64,000 nt of DNA, from NCBI GenBank assembly GCA_025642075.2, contig JAODUO010000553.1, positions 309,501-373,500 on the forward strand, given 5' to 3'. The notes beneath the pieces are model-generated. The model was given only the letters and a program-made list of their open reading frames with translations, did no database searches and was not told the DNA's origin. The translations under genes were made by a program, and so were the position numbers. The stretch is from Ridgeia piscesae. Its lineage: Eukaryota > Annelida > Polychaeta > Sabellida > Siboglinidae. Below, one piece after another: positions 37,501 to 49,500 of the stretch. Each line of letters opens with the position of its first letter. Position 1 is the first letter of the stretch.

Positions 37501-40500
37501 TATATCTAACGGATGTTTCTGAATATTTCTCTACACCTGTATTAAAATGTATTGAAAGTTTGGTTTAAACTCATACTAGTTTTAACATAGTTTTATAATA
37601 TTCCAGATTGTATATTTTGTATGTGTCGAATTTTATCTGAATCTGATGGCATTCTGTCAATTATTTTCTGATGTTTTAGGATATCAAAACCAATGTTTAA
37701 AATTGTAGTTTAACACGTCAGAAATCTGACAATATGGTAAAAGTTTTCTTTATGTACATATACCATTACCATCCTTTTTAAATTGATGTGTATTCAATTT
37801 TTGAAATGTATATACAATTTTTATTTAACTGTATTCATAAGAGTGATGATGGCACAATTTGTTTAAGTGATATTTTTTTAACCATCGTAACCCTTTATAA
37901 TACTATTTTCCAGTGTTTTTTCATATAACATCCAGTGTGACTGGCTGGACACGATGCTTAAAACAAACGTGAAAATGCACTTACACATTGATATAACATT
38001 GCAGTTTGACAACTTGCAGTTAGATTAAGTTACCTCAAAGGTCACTAGGTCACTGTCACATGTTGTAGGTCAGAGGTCATATTCACATGATGCAGTCTTG
38101 GATAGTAAGAAATAAGTCATCCATAGATGATGTTGGTCAGAGGACACAAGTAACTTACTCTATGCAATGTATGTGAGAGGTCATGAGAGGTGAATCAGAA
38201 ACACATGACGTAGGTCAGAGGTCATGTTCAGAGGTTGTTGCAGGTTGACGATGTTGAACTTTTGGAGTGACGAGACGCGTCTGCCGAGCAGTACGTTTGA
38301 GCGCCTGACGTCCATGTTAGAGGCGATGTACTCCCCCTCCACAGAGAACCAGTACCTCAGCTATGCCTCAAACCTACTTTTGGAGATGACCTCCAAGAGT
38401 CCGGACTTCAATCAGGACATCTTCGACTTCCCCCTGTCAGAGTGCAAGTTCCAGGTAATTGTCACCACTGTCTGAGTGCAACGTCCAGGTAATAGTCACC
38501 GCTGTCAGAGTGAAAGGTCCAGGTAATTGTCACCTCTGTCTGAGTGCAAGGTCCAGATAATTGTCACCATTGTATGAGTGCAAGGTCCAGCTAATTGTCA
38601 CCCCTTGTCTGAGCACAAGGTCCAGCTAATTGTCACCCCTTGTCTGTGCACAAGTTCCAGCTAATTGTCACCCCTAGTCTGAGCACAAGTTCCAGGTAAT
38701 TGTCACCCCCTGTCTGAGCGCAAGGTCCAGGTAAATGTTATAATGTCATCGTGTGGATGTGGGACATATTTACAAGTAGTTGACAAGTTATTTGGTTGCC
38801 AGGACTACCCAGTGCAGTCATCATGGCGACGCAGACATGCTGCGATGACGCCACACTTCGTGGCAACACAAGTCTCACAGACACAGTCCGGGGTCAGCCA
38901 GGATGTTGCCATGGAAACAGGACACGTCAGAGCAACACAAGACGTACAGCAATTTACACCCACGCAGGATGTAGGTCAGTAGGTCAGAGGTTATCAGAAA
39001 TTTGTCGTATTACACATACACGCTTGTACGGGATGTAGGTCTAGAAATATCTCTTGAGACATTGTCTTGCTTAATATTAAAATTTACGTAGTCCACACGA
39101 AAACTAGAATTACTTCATGTCAACTTCATATGTGCTGTGTCATTTTGGATTCTCCAGAGAGAGACAAACAGAACTCAGTTGCGATTTGTTTCACGGCAGC
39201 CATCTTTCTTTGTTGTAGGTGTTGCGAGGGGCCCGTACAACTGGCTCACACAGAGCAGCCTCGACACCTTCGCTGACTTTCCAACCTCGGTGTCCCAATC
39301 CCAGTCTTCCCTCCTGTTCACTGTCGGGAAGAAACCAGCCCCAGCTGGAGGGAAAAGGCGGCTGAAGGCTGTTGGACCAGATTTTGGACAGGGTCGGCTG
39401 GGAGATGGCGGCATGGATGGGGTGGACAGCAAACAGGGTAAATACAGGGGATACAGTAGGTGCAAATGGGGAAAATGTGTACGGTATGATGGAAAGTATG
39501 AAATGGACAGATATTTATATACAGTCGCGCCTCGCTATAACGCGACTCGCTATAACGCGAATCGGCTATAACACGGTCGGTCGTGGACCCCGAATTTCTG
39601 CCGCCAGGGGGAAAATGTGCGCTACAGCTAACAATAACGCTGTAATTAACTGTCACTTATTTTTATGAAGTCCTCATGTTTGTCTTGTACAGGTGTATCT
39701 AGAAACAATTTATTGATATTAAGAAATTTAACACAGAAGTTCAACTGCGTTGCTGAGTTCATTGTTTGTTGTGCTCCTGGCTTCTGCTCTGCCGTCGGCT
39801 TCGCCTTCGCGACACCAATCCAATCGTTTTTCAAACCGATCTATTGTGTAACCAGCGCTTGGTTTGTGTGGTAATTTCTTAAGTGTTTGTTTAAAATGTT
39901 ACCAATTCCTTTGATTGCATTTAATTAACTTTAGGCACAGTAAATTTGGTACAAAGTCCTGTTTGTTTGCGCCGATATCAATCGCGTTTGTCTCCTGCCA
40001 GTTCGCTGTGGCTTCGGCGAAGGCGCCCATTCACTGTGGCTTCCGCGAACGGGCGCCTTCGCCGGCTTGTAAATGGCAATTAAATTGCTTACGAATCGGG
40101 CGGTGACAAAAAATAATTATGGTACTGAAATGGCAGGCTAAAGTTATGTTATGTTTTCTTCACTACGTATACGAAAAAACATTTACTTGTGCGCAAATAT
40201 ACGAATTCGTCAACTGCGTGTGAACCGCAGTAGCCTCGAACCACCGTGAATTGCATTATAAATCGGCACGGTAAATGTGCGATCTAAATTTATATTTTGG
40301 GATTGATTAAAAGATGAAATTAAGCCAACAGTGAGCTCAATTAGTATAAGTATTAATATTTGACCGACTTCGGCAACATGTCAATTCATTTGTGCGTTTC
40401 GGCTGCTGAGTTCAAGGTTATTTTAGACCGCGACCGCGTACTGTGTTATCGCTCCGCCTCAGTTCGCATCGCCAGACGAGGCGCGTTGGCTCTGAATTTA

Positions 40501-43500
40501 TTTCAAAACTGTACACCATTCGCAAGATTTACTCAGTTCAACATTCGACAGTGTATATTATTTTAACGTAATACACATTTACGTTGGTTTCAATGTCAGT
40601 TAGTTTTATAAATCACGCATACACCGCGCAACCAGCACATTGGCTTTGGTTGCTGTTGTGGTGTTTTGGGGGTGGTGGCGCCCCTGGCGGAATATAATCT
40701 ATAATGTGCCTCGTTTACAACGCGGTTTCGTGGACCCCAACTACCGCGTTATAACGAGGCGCGACTGTATGTTGAATTATGACATCACCTAGGCTGTCAA
40801 TCTCAATGTCACAGTAGTGTGTATCTATTGTTAGTCTCTATGTCACACTAGTGTGTATCTGTTGTCAGTCTCTATGTCACTCTGGTATGTCTCTGTTGTT
40901 AGTCTCTATGTCACACTAGTGTGTATCTGTTGTCAGTCTCTATGTCATGCTGTTGTGTATCTGTTGTCATTCTCTATGTCAAACTGGTGTGTATCTGTTG
41001 TTAGTCTCTATGTCACGCTGTTGTGTATCTGTTGTTAGTCTCTATGTTAAACTAGTGTGTATCTGTTGTTAGTCTCTATGTCACCCTGGTGTGTATCTGT
41101 TGTTAGTCTCTATGTCACCCTGGTGTGTATCTGTTGTCAGTCTCTATGTCAAACTGGTATGTATCTGTTGTCAGTCTCGATGTCACGCTGGTGTGTATCT
41201 GTTGTTAGTCTCTATGTCACCCTGGTATATATCTGTAGTTAGTCTCTATGTCACCCTGGTATGTATCTGTTCTCAGTCTCTATGTCATCTTGGTGTGTAT
41301 CTGTTGTCAGTCTCTATGTCACCTTGGTGTGTATATGTTGTCAGTCTCTATGTCACCCTGGTATGTATATGTTGTCAGTCTCTATGACACCTTGGTGTGT
41401 ATCTGTTGTCAGTCTCTATGTCATCTTGGTGTGTATCTGTTTTCAGTCTCTATGTCACCCTGGTATGTATCTGTTGTCAGTCTCTATGTCACCCTGGTGT
41501 GTATCTGTTGTCAGTTTCTATGTCACCCTGGTTTGTATCTGTTGTCAGTTTCTATGTCACCCTGGTTTGTATCTGTTGTCAGCATCTATGTCACCCTCGT
41601 ATGTATCTGTTGTCAGTCTCTATGTCACCCTGGTGTATATCTGTTGTCAGTCTCTATGTCACCCTGGTATGTGTCTGTTGTCAGTCTCTATGTCACCCTG
41701 GTATGTATCTGTTGTCAGTCTCTATGTCATGCTGGTGTGTATCTGTTGTCAGTCTCTATGTCACCCTGGTGTGTATCTGTTGTCAGTCTCTATGTCACCC
41801 TGGTGTGTATCTGTTGTCAGTCTCTATGTCACCCTGGTATGTATCTGTTGTCAGTCTCTATGTCATCCTGGTATGTATCTGTTGTCAGTCTCTATGTCAT
41901 GCTGGTGTGTATCTGTTGTCAGTCTCTATGTCACCCTGGTATGTATCTGTTGTCAGTCTCTATGTCACGCTGGTGTGTATCTGTTGTCAGTCTCTATGTC
42001 ACGCTGGTGTGTATCTGTTGTCAGTCTCCGTCATGCTAGTGTGTATCTGTTGTTAGTCTCTATGTCACCCTGGTGTGTATCTGTTGTCAGTCTCTATGTC
42101 ATCCTGATATGTATGTGTTATCAGTCTTAGTCACCCTGGTATATATCTGTTGTCAGTATTTATGTCACTCTGGTGTACATATATTGTCAGTCTCTCATGT
42201 CACCCTGTTATGTGTCTGTTGTCAGTCTCTATGTCACCCTGGTATGTATCTGTTGTCAGTCTCTATGTCACCCTGTTATGTGTCTGTTGTCAGTCTCTAT
42301 GGAGGAGACAGATATCCTGAGACTGAAGCGACGCTTTGTGCGGGACAAAGAGTCGACACAAGTGCACTTTGCGAGACGCCAGGCACGACTCAATAAGCAG
42401 CGACAGGTCAGGCAGTGGTGTCTTGTTGAGTTGGCCCAAGCCGGTTCCCATTGTGTCATATCAGCCAGCAGTTTGATGGTCAAGTTTGTTCACTATGCTA
42501 TGTACATACCTCACGTTTGTTCAGTAATTTGTTTTATTTATATATTTATATCAGGCTGTAAACGGCTGTGGGTGCAGCTGCATCAAGAAATGCTTCTTTC
42601 ATTCACTAATAGCACTGTAGCTGAATGCTCAGGAGTTAAGTCCAATAGTTAGACACGCTGTAAATGAAATGCTGTCAACAACTGTAAGTCATCACGTCTG
42701 TTCAAGAAACTTACCTTCTAGCCAGCATATCACCTGAAAAATTAACATCTTCAAATTAATTTTCAATTATATGTAAATGGATGTGAATCTCGCAGTAACA
42801 ACCTTAAAACCCAGTTGGCTGTGACAGCACAAAATAACACCAACTCAGGTGTAGACTGATGTAAACAGCCTCCTGGTGGTTGATGCAGGAACTAGAGCGC
42901 GAGAGGAAACTACAACGAGAGAATCAGGTGACGATGTATCGCTGTTACCGCATCGGGGATTTGCCGGACATCCAAATCAAGCACTCTGCCATCATCGCAC
43001 CTCTACAGGCCCTCGCTCAGGTCAGTAGGCCCTCGCTCAGGTCAGTAGGCCCTCGCTCAGGTCAATAGGTTTTTGCTCAGGCCAGTAAGCTGTCGCTCAG
43101 ATCAGTAGGCCCTTGCTTAGGTTGAACATAACTTTATGCAGAGACCTGTCCGCCCATCATTTGGATAGGTAAAATCCATTGTGGACGGGTAGAAATATCA
43201 GTGGACAGGTGTTGGATTGTAAAAAATAAAGGAGCAAAAAAGGTTTAAAAAATCATAGATATTGTCAGCAATGCCTTGAAAATTACCATATTTTAGGTCA
43301 TAGAACCCATCACAACTGGCATGTATGTAGGTTATCATCCATGTGTCCACTGTCCATCCATAAATGTGACCAGCAAAACGTTTAGACTGCATAAAGCCCT
43401 GGGTTGATAGGCGTCCGCCTAAGTCAGTAGGCCCTTGCTCACATCAAGTTGATAGACCTATGCTTGGGTCAGTTGACCCTCGCTCAGGTTGGTGTCATCT

Positions 43501-46500
43501 TGCTCAAATCAACAGGCACTTGCTCAGTTGAGTTAGTACATGCATGTCTGCTCAGGGGAACATCAGCAGGCATGAGCTCTGTTCAAACTGTCAGTAGGCC
43601 TTCACTTGTATGAGACTCCGTAGGCCCTGCGTAGGCTCTCACACAGGTGAGACTGTCAACTGGCCCAGTCACGTCACAGTCAGCAGTGATTTGCTCAGGT
43701 GAGTAGCTCTAGCTTAGGACAGGACCTACTTAAGAAAGCTGTTGACAGGTGCATCACTTAAAGCTCTACATCGTCATCGCTTAAACAACTTTAACTGATG
43801 CAGTGTTTGTGTCTCACACCCACAGAGAGACAGTCCACTCGCACGGCTGCTCTTCAGCTCTGTCTTCAAGGCGATCTTTGCGAAGATAGAGGAAGAGAAG
43901 ACTGAGAGAGAGGCCCAGGACATGACTGACACACTCAGACACAGCCTCAACAACATGCTGGAGCAGTCGACTCAATACTTCCCACCATTCATTGGCTGTG
44001 TCCTGGTAAGACTCAATACTTCCCTCCATTCATTGGCTGTGTCCTGGTAAGACTCAATACTTCCCTCCATTCATTGGCTGTGTCCTGGTAAGACTCAATA
44101 CTTCCCTCCATTCATTGGCTGTGTCCTGGTAAGACTCAATACTTCCCTCCATTCATTGGCTGTGTCCTGGTAAGACTCAATACTTCCCTCCATTCATTGG
44201 CTGTGTCCTGGTAAGACTCAATACTTCCCTCCATTCATTGGCTGTGTCCTGGTAAGACTCAATACTTCCCACCATTCATTGGCTGTGTCCTGATAAGACT
44301 CAATACTTCCCTCCATTCATTGCCTGTGTCCTGGTAAGACTCAATACTTCCCTCTATTCATTGAGTGTGTCCTGGTAAGACTCAATACTTACCACCATTC
44401 ATTGACTGTGTCCTGGTAAGACTCAATACTTCCCTCCATTCATTGGCTGTGTCCTGGTGAGTCTCAATACTTCCCACCATTCAGTGGCTGTGTCCTGGTG
44501 AGTCTCAATACTTCCCACCATTCAGTGGCTGTGTCCTGGAAAGACTCAATACTTCCCTCCATTCATTGGCTGTGTCCTGGTGAGTCTCAATATTTCCCTC
44601 CATTCATTGGCTGTGTCCTGGTAAGACTCAACATTTCCCACCATTCATTGGCTGTGTCCTGGTAAGACTCAATACATCTCTCCATTCATTGGCTGTGTCC
44701 TGGTAAGACTCAATACTTCCCACCATTCATTGACTGTGTCCTGGTGAGACTCGGTACTTCCCACCATTCATTGGCTGTGTCCTGGTAAGACTCAATACTT
44801 CCCTCCATTCATTGGCTGTGTCCTGGTAAGACTCAATACTTCCCTCCATTCATTGGACTGTGTCCTGGTAAGACTCAATACTTCCCTCCATTCATTGGCT
44901 GTGTCCTGGTGAGACTCAATACTTCCCTCCATTCATTGGCTGTGTCCTGGTGAGACTCAATACATCCCTCCATTCATTGGCTGTGTCCTGGTAAGACTCA
45001 ATACTTCCCACCATTCATTGACTGTGTCCTGGTGAGACTCAATACTTCCCTCCATTCATTGGCTGTGTCCTGGTGAGACTCAATAACCCACCATTCATTG
45101 GCTGTGTCCTGGTGAGACTCAATACTTCCCACCATTCATTGGCTGTGTCCTGGTGAGACTCAATAATTCCCACCATTCATTGGCTGTGTCCTGGTGAGAC
45201 TCAATACTTCCCTCCATTCATTGGCTGTGTCCTGGTGAGACTCAATACTTCCCTCCATTCATTGGCTGTGTCCTGGTGAGACTCAATACTTCCCTCCATT
45301 CATTGGCTGTGTCCTGGTGAGACTCAATACTACCCACCATTCATTGGCTGTGTCCTGGTGAGACTCAATACTTCCCACCATTCATTGACTGTGTCCTGGT
45401 GAGACTCAATACTTCCCTCCATTCATTGGCTGTGTCCTGGTGAGACTCAATACTTCCCTCCATTCATTGGCTGTGTCCTGGTGAGACTCAATACTACCCA
45501 CCATTCATTGGCTGTGTCCTGGTGAGACTCAATACTTCCCACCATTCATTGGCTGTGTCCTGGTGAGACTCAATACTTCCCTCCATTCATTGGCTGTGTC
45601 CTGGTGAGACTCAATACTTCCCACCATTCATTGACTGTGTCCTGGTGAGACTCAATACTTCCCTCCATTCATTGGCTGTGTCCTGGTAAGACTCAATACT
45701 TCCCACCATTCATTGACTGTGTCCTGGTAAGACTCAATACTTCCCTCCATTCATTGGCTGTGTCCTGGTGAGACTCAATACTTCCCTCCATTCATTGGCT
45801 GTGTCCTGGTGAGACTCAATACTTCCCTCCATTCATTGGCTGTGTCCTGGTAAGACTCAATACATCCCTCCATTCATTGGCTGTGTCCTGGTAAGACTCA
45901 ATACTTCCCACCATTCATTGACTGTGTCCTGGTGAGACTCAATACATCCATCCATTGATTGGCTGTGTCCTGGTGAGACTCAATAATTCCCACCATTCAT
46001 TGACTGTGTCCTGGTGAGACTCAATACTTCCCACCATTCATTGGCTGTGTCCTGGTGAGACTCAATACTTCCCACCATTCATTGGCTGTGTCCTGGTGAG
46101 ACTCAATACTTCCCACCATTCATTGGCTGTGTCCTGGTGAGACTCAATACTTCCCACCATTCATTGGCTGTGTCCTGGTGAGACTCAATACTTTCCACCA
46201 TTCACTGGCTGTGTCCTGGTGAGACTCAATACTTCCCTCCATTCATTGGCTGTGTCCTGGTGAGTCTCAATACTTCCCTCCATTCATTGGCTGTGTCCTG
46301 GTGAGACTCAATACTTTCCACCATTCACTGGCTTTTCCTGGTAAAAATACTTCCATTCATTGGCTGTGTCCTGGTAAGACTCAATACTTCCCACCATTCA
46401 TTGGCTGTGTCCTGGTAAGACTCAATACATCCCTCCATTCATTGGCTGTGTCCTGGTAAGACTCAATACTTCCCTCCATTCATTGACTGTGTCCTGGTAA

Positions 46501-49500
46501 GACTCAATACTTCCCTCCATTCATTGACTGTGTCCTGGTGAGACTCAATACTTCCCTCCATTCATTGGCTGTGTCCTGGTGAGACTCAATACTTCCCTCC
46601 ATTCATTGGCTGTGTCCTGGTGAGACTCAATACTTCCCACCATTCACTGGCTGTGTCCTGGTGAGACTCAATACTTCCCACCATTCATTGACTGGGTCCT
46701 GGTAAGACTCAATACTTCCCACCATTCACTGGCTGTGTCCTGGTAAGACTCAATACTTCCCTCCATTCATTGGCTGTGTCCTGGTGAGACTCAATACTTC
46801 CCTCCATTCATTGGCTGTGTCCTGGTGAGACTCAATACTTCCCTCCATTCATTGGCTGTGTCCTGGTAAGACTCAATACTTCCCACCATTCATTGGCTGT
46901 GTCCTGGTGAGACTCAATACTTCCCTCCATTCATTGGCTGTGTCCTGGTGAGACTCAATACTTCCCACCATTCATTGACTGGGTCCTGGTAAGACTCAAT
47001 ACTTCCCACCATTCATTGGCTGTGTCCTTGTAAGATAATATACAGTATCTAAATACAGTAGATCTCATGAAAGACCACCCTGATTAATGACCACTTGCTT
47101 TTTACGACCATTTTTTCACTGTATAAACGACCCCTCATCAACGACCACCCGGCAAACGCGACCAGCGACCATGGCAATTTGACTTTAGTTTAGCACGATT
47201 TTGATTTGTGGATTTTATTCTTCACAGGAATTTAAATGATTTCATTTTATGACCTAGCATGTGGGCTGTAAGAGGTCGTTTTCATGATTAGATCAGAAAG
47301 TAAAAGATCATTTTGCGCCGCTGGAAAGAACAACAAAATGGCAACCGCAGTGCGATTACTCAGCCTCTCGGACCGAATTTTAAATAATTGTTATCACATA
47401 TTATTAAAAATGATTTCAAATGAGGATACTTTTTATCAGATAATAGTATTAAAAAAAAACGTTTCCAAATTAAACTGATGCTGAAACATGTCATAATTTA
47501 TTTTTATTTTGTCTCATTTGTTATTATCTACTTTATATTTTATGTATTTTATTACTTAGCTTTTTATCAAACGTATACATGCTATATGGACTTATTATGA
47601 TATGCGTAAATGTATGAATTAATCCAAAACATAAAAATAACCAAACCCTCACGAGAGACCACCCCTCTTTTAAGACCGCTCAACTACGATTTGGGGGGCG
47701 GTCTTAAATGAGGGGTACATACAACAGTCACTACAAAAGTCTGTGGATGTTGGCTTTATTCTAATTCAACAGTCTCAATCAAAATGTACCTTGTTGTTTA
47801 TTAACAATATTTTCAAATTATCGCTCCCATGCCCCATAAACTTGTATGTAACGAGAACCTCCCATTGCCTGACTGTGCATTGACCATTGTCCATTTCAGG
47901 ACATTGCCCATGGCAGTCCAAAAAAACTGGAGCTGGACGCAAGTGCAATGAACACAGCTTGTCTTGCCAGTCTACAGCAGCCCCTGGGTAAGTTACTAAG
48001 TACAAGTCCAACGCTGTGTACTTAGGTGAGTAGATAGCTCCGAAATTCATGTCCTTAAAAATGGGTATATGGTCATACAAGCTGTATGTTGGTGCCAGGG
48101 AAAGTCTTGTTTTGTTCATAAAAGACATGCGTTATGATACGCATGTGAGACATTACTCTGGCAGTTTCTTAATGATGTGTGTTCATTCCTTGATAGTGGC
48201 CACTGAATATGCTTCCCTTAAAAGTAGGAGTAAAGGTTTTATTTCATGGTAGTGACCAATTTAACAGTGTGATTTTCAGTGGGCCATTGGAAACACATAC
48301 ACTCCTGCGTCCACAGTTAAACAAGCCTCACTCTCACGAAAACTGGAGAATGTGCAACGACGGATACAAATTCAAATTGTGTAATTTTTTTAATGTTGTG
48401 CCAACTGTAAGCTTAATATCTTCTGGCTTCAGAAATATTAAAAAGAAAATAACTAGCCTAGATGTTGTATAATCGGAGTATTTTCAATCAAAGTATACTA
48501 GTGTACCAAATACTGAAATTGCCCACAGCTAGCATGATACAGGAATTATTTTCACAATTTTTTTTTATTAAGAAAGCATTGAGCTGATAATGTTTATGTC
48601 ATTAATATTTTACCAAAATACAATAACACCTACAAGCTTTTTTGTTCACTGAATGGTAAGTTATAAATTACAACCATTGAAAAATGCATGCGCCTCGCTC
48701 ACACACGCAACTCTGACACCAAGCACTTGGCGTCTTTGTCACGTATGAGAGATATCCCAGACCTTCAGTTCAAAATTTATTCACAAACCAATACTATTGT
48801 AACATGTCTCTGCATCGATACCAATACACGTTATTCATTTTCAAAAAAAGTAATGAACTTTTACGCAAAAGCCCTAAAACTTATGTCATGCTGAATAAAA
48901 TCATTCCCAGTGTTTGTACGTAACATCTTGCATCAATTGGTCAGATCCTTCGACTTCAAACTTTCATAACTTCCAAACGGAAGCTTGCAAAACAGCTGTA
49001 CCGACTGTGTATGTGCGAAATGAACCCGAAAACACCTATGATGTGTTATCAGGTGTGTTATTAGGTGTGTTATGATGTGCTATCAGGTGTGTTGTTGCTG
49101 GAAGACTTACTCATCCAGACAGAGGGTGACGACGCTGCCCCGAGCAGGAAGAGGCGGGCGGGGCCAGCCGTGTCATATGACACCACCAACTGGATTGAAC
49201 TTGCACGGTGAGTATTACTGCATTTGTCCCTAGGTGGTGCCACCGTCATTACATACTGGGAATCTTTTTTGTAAGTAATATGAACCATACTTTAAGCACT
49301 TGTTCTGTGAAGTGTATGATGTAAACAAAATAATGTTTTCATATTTTTGGGTGGTATTTTATTTATCATTGTTAGGTCATAACTCTTTTGTAGACTCTGT
49401 CAGTGCACAGAGTGTATAGTGTAAAGTGTTAGCTTCTCAGAGTTCTGCCCAACCGTTTACTTGTCCCCTCCAACATGTACCCATTCAAGCTTCACCCACC

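Noticed and set aside
41248..42130. Cys-rich frames ([18 protein letters not shown] repeats) as a secreted or membrane protein
   Set aside because: Frames of the 34-bp acceptor array of exon 38 in all three phases.
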